From Alphaproteobacteria bacterium MedPE-SWcel (GTDB taxonomy: Bacteria; Pseudomonadota; Alphaproteobacteria; Rhodobacterales; Rhodobacteraceae): a DNA stretch of 64,000 nucleotides. Where the stretch lies: assembly GCA_001874255.1 (NCBI GenBank), contig MPDC01000015.1, positions 46,064 through 110,063 on the forward strand, read 5' to 3'. Shown one piece after another: positions 48,028 through 57,723 of this stretch. Each line of letters starts with the position of its first letter. Within the stretch, counting starts at the first letter, position 1. The position numbers were made by a program, and so were the translations under genes. The notes under the pieces were generated by a model. It had not been told where the DNA came from. It saw only the letters and a program-made list of their open reading frames with translations, and searched no databases.

Positions 48028-48870
48028 ATGACCGAACCTCAGCTCTCCCTTGCCCAGATGGCCGTCAACGTGCTCACGACGGCCGATGGTCATGACAAAA
48101 CTGCCCTGTCCCGACGCTATGCCGCCGCCTGGCGCGCCGCGCGCACCGGCGCGGCACCCGCGATCGAGGTGGGTCAGGCGTCGCCTCCCCTGCATCCGAG
48201 CCGCCCCGACGCCCCCGAACTGCTGCATCCCCATGATGTACCCAAACGCAAACCCGGCACACCGCAGGGCCGCATCGCGCTGCTTCATGCGGTGGCGCAT
48301 ATCGAACTCAATGCGGTCGATCTCCACTGGGATATCATTGCGCGTTTCACCCATGTTCCGATGCCGCTTGGGTTTTATGACGACTGGGTGAAATCCGCAG
48401 ATGAGGAATCCAAGCATTTCAACCTGATGTGCGACTGCCTGGCCTCGCTCGGCAGCCACTACGGCGCCCTGCCCGCCCATGCCGGCATGTGGCGCGCCGC
48501 CGAGGATACCACCGGCGACCTGATGGGACGTCTGGCGGTGGTTCCCATGGTCCTGGAGGCCCGTGGCCTTGATGTCACCCCCGGCATGATCGCGCTGTTC
48601 CGCAAGGCCGAAATGACCGAGGCCGTGGACGCGCTGGAGACGATCTATTCCGAAGAGGTCGCCCATGTTGCCTATGGCGCCAAATGGTTCAATTTTCTCT
48701 GCGGGCGCGACAATCTCGATCCCAAGGCGGAGTTTCACGCCCTGGTGCAGACCTATTTCCACGGTGCGCTGAAGCCGCCCTTCAACGAGGAAAAGCGCGC
48801 CGATGCCGGGCTGCCGCCGGATTTCTATTGGCCCCTCGCAGACACGGAGGCCCCGGCCTACGCCCGGTGA
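48028..48870 (+). CDS. DUF455 ferritin-like protein
   Basis: A 280-residue protein. Two metal-binding helices are visible: AHIELNAVDLHWDIIARF with SADEESKHFNLM, and EVVPMVLEARGLDV-like VVPMVLEARGLDVTPGM with SEEVAHVAYGAKWF, giving the ExxH pairs of a diiron four-helix bundle. The family has been linked to tRNA hydroxylase (MiaE)-like folds, but its substrate is unknown. It is a single gene without close partners. Confidence 0.9.
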   Translation: MTEPQLSLAQMAVNVLTTADGHDKTALSRRYAAAWRAARTGAAPAIEVGQASPPLHPSRPDAPELLHPHDVPKRKPGTPQGRIALLHAVAHIELNAVDLHWDIIARFTHVPMPLGFYDDWVKSADEESKHFNLMCDCLASLGSHYGALPAHAGMWRAAEDTTGDLMGRLAVVPMVLEARGLDVTPGMIALFRKAEMTEAVDALETIYSEEVAHVAYGAKWFNFLCGRDNLDPKAEFHALVQTYFHGALKPPFNEEKRADAGLPPDFYWPLADTEAPAYAR

Positions 48871-49125
48871 TCCCGACCGGACCGTTGTTACCGAACTCGA
48901 CCCCGACCTCGCCCCCGGCAGCGGATCCGCCACGCCGCCAAACCGGCTGATTTCGGCAGTTTTTTGCCCAAGGGCAAGGAATCCCGCAACTTTATTGCAA
49001 TCGGGACGGAACAGGGTTGCCGGATGGCCACAGTCTGGCTATTCCAATTGGCCAAGACCGGCCACACCCGCTCTCCAGAAGCAGGAGCGCCACGCGGTCA
49101 TGGAATGGGACAAGGATTGCGGATC

Positions 49126-50457
49126 GTGAGACGCGGTTTGACACTACGGGTACATGCGTTCTTTGAACGCCGCTTTCCCGAACGACGGGTGTTCTTGAAG
49201 TCAGACAGCGACACGCGCTTCATCCGGCTCAGCTCCGAGACCCAGATCGTCGCCGTCGCCGGGGTGGCGCTGTTCGTGTCATGGTCGATCGTGGCCACCG
49301 CCATTGTGCTGATGGACAGCATCGGGTCCGGAAATTTCCGCGATCAGGCCCGCCGCGATCAGCAGGTCTATCAGGACCGGCTGAATGCCATGTCGTCGGA
49401 ACGCGACCGCCGCGCCGAAGAGGCGCTGGCCGCGCAAGACCGGTTCAATGCCGCGCTGGAACAGATCTCCACGATGCAATCCGAGCTGCTCAGCTCCGAA
49501 ACCCGCAAGCGTGAGCTGGAAACCGGCATCGATGTCATTCAGGCCAACCTCCGCCAGACCATGCGCGAACGCGAGATCCTGCGCCGCACGGTGCTGGATC
49601 TGCGCCAGAAATCGGCCCCCGACAGCCCGGAGCAGGTTCTGGCGGCAACCGCGCCGGAACAGCTCGACTTCCTGACCACGGCGCTGGCCGAAACCGCAGC
49701 CGAGCGGGACCAGATCCAATCCGATGCGCAATCCGCCCTGGCGCAGCGCGACGATCTGGAACTGGAACTGCAGCTGGCGGCACAGCGCAACGACCAGATC
49801 TTTCGCCAACTCGAAGAAGCGATGGCGATCTCTGTCGAACCTCTGACCAAGATGTTCTCCAGCGCGGGCCTGCCACCGGACCGCATTCTGGAACAGGTGC
49901 GGCGCGGCTATAATGGCGAAGGCGGCCCGCTGGAGCCCCTGTCCCTGTCCACCCGCGGCGAGGAACCCTCGCCAGACGAGGTTCGCGCCAATGGCCTGCT
50001 GAACCAGATGAGCCAGCTCAACCTCTACCGCATTGCCGCCGAACGGGCGCCGTTTTCGACGCCGGTCAACCTGGGCCAGGTGCGTCAGTCCTCGGGGTTT
50101 GGCTATCGTCGCGACCCGAAAACCGGGGGGCGACGGCTGCACAAAGGGTCCGATTTCGCCGGCAGCACCGGCACCGATATCTTTGCCACGGCCGACGGTG
50201 TGGTGACCCATGCGGGCTGGCAATCCGGCTATGGCCGCCTCGTCACGGTCCAGCATGCCTTTGGCATTGAAACCAGATACGCCCATAATTCCAACATCCG
50301 CGTCAAGGTCGGTCAAAGGGTCTCGCGCGGGGATCACATTGCTGATATGGGTAGCACCGGACGGTCCACCGGGACCCACCTCCACTACGAGGTCAGGGTC
50401 AATGGCAAACCTGTAAACCCCATGATCTACATCAAGGCTGCGAGAAATGTTTTCTAA
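49126..50457 (+). CDS. M23 family peptidoglycan metallopeptidase
   Basis: A 443-residue membrane-anchored protein. One transmembrane helix (QIVAVAGVALFVSWSIVATA) lies at about residues 36-58. A coiled coil spans about 70-235 (Glu/Arg/Gln-rich). The LytM/M23 domain has zinc ligands in RLHKGSDFAG and THLHYEV. It probably cleaves peptide crosslinks or, if regulatory, activates other hydrolases. GTG 49126 is chosen for its AAGGA spacing and family-like RFFPERR region; in-frame ATGs at 49105 or 49024 are alternatives. It overlaps the bactofilin gene by 11 bases. Confidence 0.9.
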   Translation: MRRGLTLRVHAFFERRFPERRVFLKSDSDTRFIRLSSETQIVAVAGVALFVSWSIVATAIVLMDSIGSGNFRDQARRDQQVYQDRLNAMSSERDRRAEEALAAQDRFNAALEQISTMQSELLSSETRKRELETGIDVIQANLRQTMREREILRRTVLDLRQKSAPDSPEQVLAATAPEQLDFLTTALAETAAERDQIQSDAQSALAQRDDLELELQLAAQRNDQIFRQLEEAMAISVEPLTKMFSSAGLPPDRILEQVRRGYNGEGGPLEPLSLSTRGEEPSPDEVRANGLLNQMSQLNLYRIAAERAPFSTPVNLGQVRQSSGFGYRRDPKTGGRRLHKGSDFAGSTGTDIFATADGVVTHAGWQSGYGRLVTVQHAFGIETRYAHNSNIRVKVGQRVSRGDHIADMGSTGRSTGTHLHYEVRVNGKPVNPMIYIKAARNVF

Positions 50458-50977
50458 GAGCAAAATCAACGAGCCCGGCCCAAAACAAGCCGACGCAACC
50501 CCGGCAACCCCGGCCTCCAGCGCAGCGCCCGCAGCGGCGTCCGGCAGCGCCTCTTCCGGTGCCAGCGAGTACAAGAAACCCGCCGCGCCCAAGGCAAAGC
50601 CACCGGCATCGCTGCTCAGCTCGGACCTGCATATTACAGGCAACGTCAAGACCACAGGCGATATTCAGGTCGAAGGCACCGTCGAAGGCGACATCCGCGC
50701 GCATCTGCTGACCATCGGCGAATCTGCCACCATCAAAGGCGAAATCACTGCCGATGATGTGGTCATCAATGGCCGTATCGTGGGGCGTGTCCGGGGGCTG
50801 AAGGTCCGTCTGACCTCCACCGCCCGTGTCGAAGGCGACATTATTCACAAGACCATCGCCATCGAGAGCGGCGCCCATTTTGAAGGCTCCGTACAGCGTC
50901 AGGATGACCCGCTCAGCCCCGGCAAGGCGGCGCAGAAACCGATCCCGACCGGCGCCCCGGCCAAGATCGACGGCTAA
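50447..50977 (+). CDS. Bactofilin family protein
   Basis: A 176-residue cytoskeletal protein. The N-terminal 55 residues are low complexity (Ala, Pro, Lys, Ser). The core at 56-150 has the bactofilin pattern (SDLHITGNVKTTGDIQVEGT; ITADDVVINGRIVGRVRGLK), a right-handed beta-helix that polymerises without nucleotide. A C-terminal Pro/Lys tail follows. The start overlaps the M23 peptidase gene by 11 bases. Bactofilins often position peptidoglycan hydrolases, so this coupling suggests they act together at one cell site. Confidence 0.93.
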   Translation: MFSKSKINEPGPKQADATPATPASSAAPAAASGSASSGASEYKKPAAPKAKPPASLLSSDLHITGNVKTTGDIQVEGTVEGDIRAHLLTIGESATIKGEITADDVVINGRIVGRVRGLKVRLTSTARVEGDIIHKTIAIESGAHFEGSVQRQDDPLSPGKAAQKPIPTGAPAKIDG

Positions 50978-51033
50978 AGCGACAGGTTCTGCGGCCCCGG
51001 CTCTTGTCCCGGAGTTCGCATTGCACCAGATGA

Positions 51034-51065
51034 AAAGGCGCCCCGGCAATCGCGGGCGCCTTTTT
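51034..51065 (+). terminator. Terminator after the bactofilin gene
   Basis: Arms AAAGGCGCCC (51034-51043) and GGGCGCCTTT (51054-51063) have a 10-nt loop and are followed by T residues. Confidence 0.9.
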
Positions 51066-51162
51066 CGATTTCTGCTTCGGTGCCTGCTTCGGTTCTTGCG
51101 CATTCTGCGGCGGGTCTCTCCCCGAAAACCCGGCGTGTTGCCGCTGACAGATTCGATTGCAC

Positions 51163-51197
51163 AAAAAAGCCGCACCAGAATTCACCGGCGCGGCTTT
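51163..51197 (-). terminator. Terminator of the cyclophilin pair
   Basis: On the minus strand AAAGCCGC pairs with GCGGCTTT across a 16-nt loop (arms 51166-51173 and 51190-51197), followed by a run of six T. It lies 45 bp after the ppiA-like stop. Confidence 0.82.
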
Positions 51198-51242
51198 GTC
51201 TCAGTAGACCTTGGTGCGGTGATGCGACCGGAGCCGTAGGGT

Positions 51243-51791
51243 CTAGTCGGTTACGGTCACCTGTGTCATCACGTCCGGCTTGCCGGTCACAGAGCCAGAC
51301 CGCGGCTGACCGCGCTTGATTGCGTCCACGACGTCCATACCCTCGGTGACCCGGCCCACGACGGTGTATTGACCGTTGAGGAAATGACCGGGCTCGAACA
51401 TGATGAAGAACTGCGAGTTGGCGCTGTTGGGGTTCTGCGACCGCGCCATGCCCACGACACCGCGCTCATAGGGCAGATCGGAGAATTCCGCCGGCAGATC
51501 CGGGCGGTCCGACCCGCCTGTGCCCGCCGCGCGCATGTCCTGACCGAGACGGCCGAACTGCACGTCGCCTGTCTGCGCCATGAAGCCGTCGATCACCCGG
51601 TGAAATACAACGCCGTCGTATTTGCCCTCTGCGGCCAATGCGGTGATCTGCGCCACATGTTTGGGCGCCACCTCTTCCAGCAGGTCGATCCGGACGGTGC
51701 CATTGGCCTCGCCCTCGATCTGGATCTCGAGACCGGTGGCAAAGGCTGGTCCGGCGGCCAGAACCGCCAGAATGCTCAGCGCCTTACGCAT
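51243..51791 (-). CDS. Periplasmic peptidyl-prolyl isomerase (cyclophilin)
   Basis: A 182-residue cyclophilin with a signal peptide ([18 protein letters not shown]). The cyclophilin core includes [14 protein letters not shown], with the catalytic arginine, and [14 protein letters not shown]. It catalyses proline isomerisation in exported proteins. Its ATG overlaps the end of the upstream cyclophilin gene by eight bases, so the two are coupled and presumably arose by duplication, one copy gaining a signal peptide. Confidence 0.94.
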   Translation of the reverse strand: MRKALSILAVLAAGPAFATGLEIQIEGEANGTVRIDLLEEVAPKHVAQITALAAEGKYDGVVFHRVIDGFMAQTGDVQFGRLGQDMRAAGTGGSDRPDLPAEFSDLPYERGVVGMARSQNPNSANSQFFIMFEPGHFLNGQYTVVGRVTEGMDVVDAIKRGQPRSGSVTGKPDVMTQVTVTD

Positions 51792-52290
51792 CCGCAGCCA
51801 CCTTGACCGAGATCATCCGATCGGGCTCCGCTGGCGGCTCGCCGCGGGTGATCGCGTCGACATGCTCCATCCCTTCGATCACGCGGCCATAGACCGTGTA
51901 CTGACCGTTGAGGAAGTTGTTGTCCTTGAAATTGATGAAGAACTGCGAGTTTGCCGAATCCGGGTTGGAGGAGCGCGCCGCGCCCAGAGTGCCCCGGTCA
52001 TGCGGCAGTTTGGAGAATTCGGCCGGCACATCCGGCAGATCGGAGCCACCGGTGCCCGCCATGCGGATATTGAAACCGTCCTCCATATCGCCGTGCTGCA
52101 CGTCGCCCGTCTGCGCCATGAACCCGTCGATCACCCGGTGAAAGGCCACGTTGTCATATGCGCCGGCGCGCGCCAGCTCCTTCATGCGCGCGGTATGTTG
52201 CGGCGCAACATCGGCCAGCAGCTCGATGACGACAGTGCCGTCCTTCAGCTCCATGAGGATTGTGTTCTCGGGATCCTTGATCTCGGCCAT
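51784..52290 (-). CDS. Cytosolic peptidyl-prolyl isomerase (cyclophilin)
   Basis: A 168-residue cyclophilin without a signal peptide. The core is [20 protein letters not shown] and [15 protein letters not shown], with the same order of motifs as the downstream periplasmic copy. AGGAGGGCCTC upstream gives a good ribosome site. It is the first gene of the pair and divergent from pgk. Confidence 0.94.
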   Translation of the reverse strand: MAEIKDPENTILMELKDGTVVIELLADVAPQHTARMKELARAGAYDNVAFHRVIDGFMAQTGDVQHGDMEDGFNIRMAGTGGSDLPDVPAEFSKLPHDRGTLGAARSSNPDSANSQFFINFKDNNFLNGQYTVYGRVIEGMEHVDAITRGEPPAEPDRMISVKVAADA

Positions 52291-52392
52291 GAGGCCCTCC
52301 TGTCATTTTCACGTTGGCCGAATACCTAAGCCCCCTGCCCGCCCTTGCCAAGAGAACAATGTGCCAAAGCCATTGGCCTGCGGGATCCGGCC

Positions 52393-52440
52393 ACCGACGA
52401 TGCCACCGAAGACGCTACCGACGATGCCATTGACGACGGG
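52393..52440 (+). repeat. 12-bp tandem repeat ACCGACGATGCC in the pgk leader
   Basis: ACCGACGATGCC, ACCGAAGACGCT, ACCGACGATGCC and a diverged fourth copy ATTGACGACGGG run head to tail about 110 bp upstream of the pgk start. The rest of the spacer is unremarkable. Confidence 0.85.
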
Positions 52441-52549
52441 CGCAAAACACTGGACACCAAAACAGAGCGAACACCTCCGCGGCGGCCGACCTGTGGCACA
52501 GGACCACAGGATGAGCCGCCCCGAACGCAGCACTACAGAGGAGCCAGAG

Positions 52550-53740
52550 ATGGGCTGGAAAACACTCGACGACATGGACCTGCAGGGCAAAACCGTTCTG
52601 ACCCGGGTCGATATCAACGTGCCGATGGAAGACGGCGCCGTCACCGATGACACCCGGATCCGCCGTCTGATCCCGACCATGACGGATCTTATGGCGGGCG
52701 GCGCGCGGCCGGTGCTGCTGGCGCATTTCGGCCGCCCCAAAGGCAAAGTCGTGCCCGAGATGTCGCTGCAACCGCTTGTGCCCGCCCTGGAGGCGGCCTT
52801 TGGTGCGCCCGTGGTCTTTGTCGCCGATTGCCGGGGCCCCGCCGCCGAGGCCGCCGTGGCCGCACTGCAGCCCGGTCAGATCCTGCTTCTTGAAAACACC
52901 CGCTTTCATCCAGGCGAGGAGGCAAACGACGCCGAGCTGGCGGCCGGGATGGCCCGGCTTGGCGATCTCTATTGCAACGATGCCTTTTCTGCCGCCCACC
53001 GCGCCCATGCCTCGACCGAGGCGCTGGCCCGGCTGTTGCCCGCCTGTGCCGGACGGCTGATGGAGGCCGAGCTCAAGGCGCTCGAGGCGGCGCTGGCGAA
53101 CCCCAAACGTCCGGTCACCGCCGTTGTCGGGGGGGCAAAAGTATCGTCCAAACTCGACCTGCTGGGCAATCTGGTGGCCAAGGTCGACACGCTGGTGATC
53201 GGCGGCGGCATGGCCAATACCTTCTTGGCGGCGCAGGGCATCGACGTCGGCAAATCGCTCTGCGAGCACGACATGACCGACACCGCCCGCGCCATCATGG
53301 AGCGCGCCGCCGCCGCCGGCTGCACCATTCTGTTGCCCACCGACATTGTTGTGGCGCGTGAATTCAAGGCAGGCGCCGCCAGCGAGACCCTGGCCGCCGA
53401 TGCCTGCCCGCCGGATGCGATGATCCTGGACGCAGGCCCGGCGACCGTGGATGCGATTGCGCGGGCCTTTGCCAGCACGCGCACCCTGATCTGGAATGGT
53501 CCACTCGGCGCCTTCGAGATCGCCCCCTTTGACATCGCCACCAACGAGGCGGCCCGGAAAGCGGCAGAATTCACCGCCGCGGGACAGCTGATTTCCGTCG
53601 CCGGTGGCGGCGATACGGTGGCGGCCCTGAACCAGGCAGGCGCTGCGGACTCCTTTAGCTATATCTCCACAGCGGGCGGCGCTTTCCTTGAATGGATGGA
53701 AGGCAAGGACCTGCCAGGCGTCGCGGCACTCAGCCAATAA
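52550..53740 (+). CDS. pgk: Phosphoglycerate kinase
   Basis: A 396-residue glycolytic and gluconeogenic enzyme. Motifs are [20 protein letters not shown] at the N-terminus, [27 protein letters not shown] near residue 195, and at the C-terminus the nucleotide loop [16 protein letters not shown] and [17 protein letters not shown]. The frame stays open 400 bp upstream, but GAGGAG six bases before the ATG at 52550 and the family N-terminus fix the start. A strong terminator follows at about 60 bp. Confidence 0.97.
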   Translation: MGWKTLDDMDLQGKTVLTRVDINVPMEDGAVTDDTRIRRLIPTMTDLMAGGARPVLLAHFGRPKGKVVPEMSLQPLVPALEAAFGAPVVFVADCRGPAAEAAVAALQPGQILLLENTRFHPGEEANDAELAAGMARLGDLYCNDAFSAAHRAHASTEALARLLPACAGRLMEAELKALEAALANPKRPVTAVVGGAKVSSKLDLLGNLVAKVDTLVIGGGMANTFLAAQGIDVGKSLCEHDMTDTARAIMERAAAAGCTILLPTDIVVAREFKAGAASETLAADACPPDAMILDAGPATVDAIARAFASTRTLIWNGPLGAFEIAPFDIATNEAARKAAEFTAAGQLISVAGGGDTVAALNQAGAADSFSYISTAGGAFLEWMEGKDLPGVAALSQ

Positions 53741-53797
53741 CAGCGCAGATCACCGCAAATAACCCATTTGAATCAGTGGTTAACGACACTTTCACCC

Positions 53798-53832
53798 AAA
53801 GGCGGCGCGACATGGTCGCTGCCGCCTTTTTT
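53798..53832 (+). terminator. Terminator after pgk
   Basis: Arms AAAGGCGGC (53798-53806) and GCCGCCTTT (53821-53829) surround an inner GCGACATGGTCGC palindrome, followed by six T. Confidence 0.92.
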
Positions 53833-53988
53833 CATAATCTGAAATATATCAGTTGCGCTATATTTACGCAGACGGGGCGCTGTTTCGGTCTCTGGAAACC
53901 GTTTATTCATACTGTGTGAGGTAGAAAATCCCATTACGCGGCGCCACTGTTTGGCCCCGTCCGCGTTCAGCACACGTCAGGTATCAGT

Positions 53989-55815
53989 ATGAGTAATTTT
54001 TCTCTTCGAACCCAGGTCTTCATCTTCGCCGGTGCATTCATTGCCATGCTGGCGACAATTTCGGCGATCTCTTGGGTGACCAACTCCAAGCTCACGAATG
54101 CGATCTATCTGTCGCGACTCGGCAATGTTCAAATGAAGAGCCTTGATGACATCAAGGAAGACGTCGAACAGGGTCTGGGCGACATTCTGTCCTACACCGT
54201 CGGCGTTCCGGATGGTGTTGACCGCCTGCGCGGCAATATCGAAGAAGTCCGCGCCGAAATTGCCCTCGCAGAGGAACGTTTCATCAATGTGCCCTTTGAC
54301 GAGGCCCGCGATGACGTGGCCTTCGAGGCGCTGACCGGTCTCGGGAGCAATCTCGACCGTCTTGAGGCGGAACTGAAAAAGATCGAAGCGGCAGAAGGCG
54401 ACGCCAAACGCGCGCTGACGTTTTCCAATGCAATCCCGATCATCGGCGAGGTCCGCGATGTCGTGGACGGGCTGCAGGACGCGATTAGTGCCAGGAATGT
54501 CACGGCCACAGCCGTCGTCACCCGCCTGATTGACACCAGCCATCTCATTCAGATTGCCAGCAGTCTGGCCGCCGCCTTGATCTCCTTCGCGCTTGCGGCG
54601 TTCTTTGCCCGCCAGCTGAGCCATCCGATGGCGCGCACCGTTGAAACCATTCAGGCGCTGTCGGACAAGAACTATTCCCGCGAGATCATGGACACCAACC
54701 GCAAGGATGAAGTGGGCATGATCGCCCGCAATCTGCAGGAGCTCGGTGGCCGCCTTGCCGAAGCCGATGCGGCAGAACAACGAACGCGCGACGAAAATGA
54801 TCGCCGCGGAGAGCTGTTCGACACCCTCGGCATCGCCATGAGCAACCTCAAGAGCGGCGACCTGGATCAGGAGATCCCGGTTGACGCCTGGACGGATCTG
54901 GGCACCGGCTACACGACACTTTGTCGCGATTTCAATGATCTCTCTGCGTCGCTTGCGGATCTTGTGGCGCAGCTCAACAAAAGCTCGGACGTGGTCGACA
55001 AGAACGCGCAGGAAATGGAACGGATGTCTGATGAGATGTCGCAGCGCGCGGAAACGCAGGCGGCCACGCTCGAAGAATCGGCCGCCGCCCTGGAGGAGAT
55101 GTCCGCCAGTGTCCAATCCACCGCAGAGCAGGCACAGGCCGCGGACCGCGAGGTCGAAGAGGGCCGTCGCCGCGCGGAACAGGGTGGCCAGGTCATGGCG
55201 CAGGCCCGCGAGGCGATGTCCTCCATCGCCAATTATTCCGAGCAGATCAGCCAGATCATCACCTCCATCGACGACATCGCCTTTCAGACCAGCCTGCTGG
55301 CGTTGAACGCCGGGGTCGAGGCCGCCCGAGCGGGCGAAGCCGGCCGTGGCTTTGCCGTCGTCGCCTCCGAGGTGCGCGGGCTGGCCCTGAAGGCTGCGAA
55401 ATCGGCCAGTGAGATCAAACAATTGGTCGCCGACAGCTCCAATCAGGTGAACGAAGGCGAGCGGCTGGTACAAGCGACAGCCGAAACCCTGAGCAATATC
55501 GTCGAAAGCGTCACCAACGTGTCCAGTCTGGTGTCCACCATTGCCTCCTCCGCCAGCGAACAGGCCTCCGGGATCAAGGAGATCAACGTCGGCGTCGCCC
55601 AGCTCGACACCGTTACCCAGGAAAATGCCGCAATGGTGCAGGAAACCTATTCGGCCAGCCAGGAAATGCGCAGCCAGGCCGGGCGCCTGACCGAACTGCT
55701 GCAGAGTTTCATGGGCGATCGCGCTGGGACCTCAGATGCGACGTTCGATATGGCATCCGATCCGACTGCGGATCCGACCGCCGATCAAGATCACGACACG
55801 AAGGCCGCTGCCTGA
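53989..55815 (+). CDS. Methyl-accepting chemotaxis protein
   Basis: A 608-residue transmembrane chemoreceptor. TM1 ([20 protein letters not shown]) lies near residues 10-30 and TM2 ([19 protein letters not shown]) near 188-207, with a 155-residue mostly helical periplasmic sensor between. A HAMP domain follows, then a second HAMP-like segment near 285-335. The signalling hairpin tip is [28 protein letters not shown], with one break inserted here for length. The C-terminal pentapeptide for CheR docking is absent; the tail is Asp/Pro-rich. No che genes are nearby. The ligand is unknown. Confidence 0.94.
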   Translation: MSNFSLRTQVFIFAGAFIAMLATISAISWVTNSKLTNAIYLSRLGNVQMKSLDDIKEDVEQGLGDILSYTVGVPDGVDRLRGNIEEVRAEIALAEERFINVPFDEARDDVAFEALTGLGSNLDRLEAELKKIEAAEGDAKRALTFSNAIPIIGEVRDVVDGLQDAISARNVTATAVVTRLIDTSHLIQIASSLAAALISFALAAFFARQLSHPMARTVETIQALSDKNYSREIMDTNRKDEVGMIARNLQELGGRLAEADAAEQRTRDENDRRGELFDTLGIAMSNLKSGDLDQEIPVDAWTDLGTGYTTLCRDFNDLSASLADLVAQLNKSSDVVDKNAQEMERMSDEMSQRAETQAATLEESAAALEEMSASVQSTAEQAQAADREVEEGRRRAEQGGQVMAQAREAMSSIANYSEQISQIITSIDDIAFQTSLLALNAGVEAARAGEAGRGFAVVASEVRGLALKAAKSASEIKQLVADSSNQVNEGERLVQATAETLSNIVESVTNVSSLVSTIASSASEQASGIKEINVGVAQLDTVTQENAAMVQETYSASQEMRSQAGRLTELLQSFMGDRAGTSDATFDMASDPTADPTADQDHDTKAAA

Positions 55816-55942
55816 CAGGCAGGCCGCTGCTGACCGTGGCGGCCTCCCGCCCGATTGGTGTCTAGACGCTCAGCCTTCTCGCCCGGCCCCCCTTCAGCCC
55901 GGCGGCCATTGGGCCCAGCGGCCATTGGATCTGTTCAAATCG

Positions 55943-55981
55943 ACCCGCCCGCGCGTTTTGCACGGGCGGGTCTTCCTTTTT
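55943..55981 (+). terminator. Terminator after the chemoreceptor gene
   Basis: Perfect arms GACCCGCCCG (55943-55952) and CGGGCGGGTC (55964-55973) with an 11-nt loop are followed by TTCCTTTTT. The remaining spacer (55816-56205) shows a duplicated GCGGCCATTGG (55902, 55918) and no gene. Confidence 0.85.
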
Positions 55982-56205
55982 CCGGGGCATATTCGAGCCA
56001 GCCATCCCGGCACACCCGTCTCGCCCCCGTATTGCGGGCGCCTGCGGCCCAATCTTGGGTTCTCCATCCGGAGGCAGACAAAGCTTTTGGGGATCGGCGC
56101 CATTTAGGGGATTCACAGCAGAAATCCCCTGTGACATAACTGGATCAGACGCCGGGCAAACCGGCGCACCCCAGGCTTCGAGCCCCTCATACAGGCCATT
56201 GTGAC

Positions 56206-56505
56206 GTGACCCGAAATTCGACCCCCTCGCTGGGCAGCCTTCTATTCTTTGCAGCCGCATTCCTGCTGAGTGCCTATTTCACCTTTGCGGCGGTTCAGGG
56301 AGATTTTGGCCTGTTCCGGCGGGTCGAAATCCAGGCCGAAGCGGATACGCTGGCGCGGGATCTTGATCGTCTGCAGCAAGACACTGCCCGGATGGAGAAC
56401 CTGACGCGGCGGCTGTCGGACGATTACCTTGATCTCGATCTTCTCGATGAACAGGCCCGCTCCGTTCTCGGCCTGGCGCGGGCCGACGAAATCATCATCG
56501 ACTGA
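56206..56505 (+). CDS. ftsB: Septum formation initiator, FtsB/DivIC family
   Basis: A 99-residue bitopic membrane protein with an N-terminal helix (LGSLLFFAAAFLLSAYFTFA). A coiled coil (EADTLARDLDRLQQDTARME) is followed by the DLDLLDEQARSVLGLARADE block typical of FtsB. It bridges FtsL and FtsQ in the divisome. The start is GTG at 56206. Placement just before pdhA is common in Alphaproteobacteria. Confidence 0.9.
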   Translation: MTRNSTPSLGSLLFFAAAFLLSAYFTFAAVQGDFGLFRRVEIQAEADTLARDLDRLQQDTARMENLTRRLSDDYLDLDLLDEQARSVLGLARADEIIID

Positions 56506-56647
56506 CCGCGGTCAGTCGGGCATGCGCCCGGGTGCCATTTTGCGCCCTATCCCCCTGTTCTTCAGTGACAATTACCGGCAGAATAAAGCCGTTTGTACCG
56601 TTACGTCACATTATCGCTCGCATGCAGAGGAAAAATGCTCTAAGAGA

Positions 56648-56665
56648 TAGTTTAGTGTTAAACTA
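56648..56665. promoter_or_regulatory. Candidate operator TAGTTTA-N4-TAAACTA upstream of pdhA
   Basis: Perfect arms TAGTTTA (56648-56654) and TAAACTA (56659-56665) with spacer GTGT lie 27 bp before the pdhA ATG. The lpdA leader carries the same arms and spacing at nearly the same distance from its start. The position overlaps where a promoter or transcription start would lie, so repression is the simpler reading. Confidence 0.72.
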
Positions 56666-56692
56666 CCTAAGCTTTAGGGAGAGCCTGCTGAC

Positions 56693-57706
56693 ATGGCCGC
56701 AAGAAAAAGCGCTCAGAAATCAAATGTTTCCGCCGAAGAACTGACCAAATATTATCGCGAAATGCTGCTGATCCGGCGATTCGAGGAAAAAGCGGGTCAA
56801 CTCTATGGCATGGGCCTCATCGGCGGCTTCTGTCACCTGTATATCGGTCAGGAAGCTGTCGTGGTCGGGCTCGAGGCCGCCTCCAAGGAGGGCGACAAAC
56901 GCGTGACCTCCTACCGCGACCATGGCCACATGCTGGCCTGCGGCATGGATCCCGACGGGGTGATGGCCGAGCTGACCGGCCGCGAAGGCGGCTATTCCAA
57001 GGGCAAGGGCGGCTCCATGCATATGTTTTCGAAAGAGAAGCATTTCTACGGCGGGCACGGGATTGTCGGCGCCCAGGTGCCCTTGGGGGCGGGGCTTGCC
57101 TTTTCGGATAAATACAAGGGCAACGACAATGTCACCTTCACCTATTTCGGCGATGGTGCGGCCAACCAGGGGCAGGTCTACGAGACCTACAATATGGCCC
57201 AGCTCTGGGATCTGCCGGTGGTTTTTGTCATTGAGAACAACCAATACGCCATGGGCACCTCGGTCCAGCGGTCCACCAAATCGCCGGCCTTGTGGCAACG
57301 GGGCGAGGCCTATGGCATCACCGGCGAAGAGGTCGACGGCATGAATGTGCTGGCGGTGAAGGAAGCGGGCGAACGCGCCGTTGCCCACTGCCGCGCGGGC
57401 AAGGGGCCCTATATCCTCGAAGTGAAAACCTATCGCTATCGCGGGCACTCCATGTCCGATCCGGCCAAATACCGGACCCGCGAGGAAGTGCAGAAAATGC
57501 GCGAGGAACGCGATCCGATCGAACAGATCCGCGGCATGCTGCTGACCGGCAAACACGCCAGCGAAGAGGATCTGAAGGCGATCGACAAGGACATCAAGGA
57601 CATCGTGAACAAATCCGCCGAATTTGCGAAGACCAGCCCGGAACCGGCGCTCGACGAGCTCTGGACCGACATCTACGCCGATGACGTGCCGCAGAAAAGC
57701 GCCTGA
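56693..57706 (+). CDS. pdhA: Pyruvate dehydrogenase E1 alpha subunit
   Basis: A 337-residue thiamine diphosphate enzyme subunit that decarboxylates pyruvate. ThDP binding is [20 protein letters not shown] ending at [10 protein letters not shown] near residues 160-190. The loop [19 protein letters not shown] resembles the phosphorylation loop of mitochondrial E1 alpha, although bacterial members are not known to be phosphorylated. GGGAGAG precedes the start. It is followed by pdhB 17 bp later. Confidence 0.97.
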   Translation: MAARKSAQKSNVSAEELTKYYREMLLIRRFEEKAGQLYGMGLIGGFCHLYIGQEAVVVGLEAASKEGDKRVTSYRDHGHMLACGMDPDGVMAELTGREGGYSKGKGGSMHMFSKEKHFYGGHGIVGAQVPLGAGLAFSDKYKGNDNVTFTYFGDGAANQGQVYETYNMAQLWDLPVVFVIENNQYAMGTSVQRSTKSPALWQRGEAYGITGEEVDGMNVLAVKEAGERAVAHCRAGKGPYILEVKTYRYRGHSMSDPAKYRTREEVQKMREERDPIEQIRGMLLTGKHASEEDLKAIDKDIKDIVNKSAEFAKTSPEPALDELWTDIYADDVPQKSA

Positions 57707-57723
57707 GGGGAGAGAGAAAGACT

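Noticed and set aside
53977..55473. 498-residue open frame opposite the chemoreceptor
   Set aside because: The plus strand has unmistakable chemoreceptor motifs; the antisense frame has none.
55976..55995. Possible second copy of the tkt-adjacent repeat (CGGGGCATATTCGA)
   Set aside because: Only a few bases agree and the hairpin part differs, so it cannot be called a copy.
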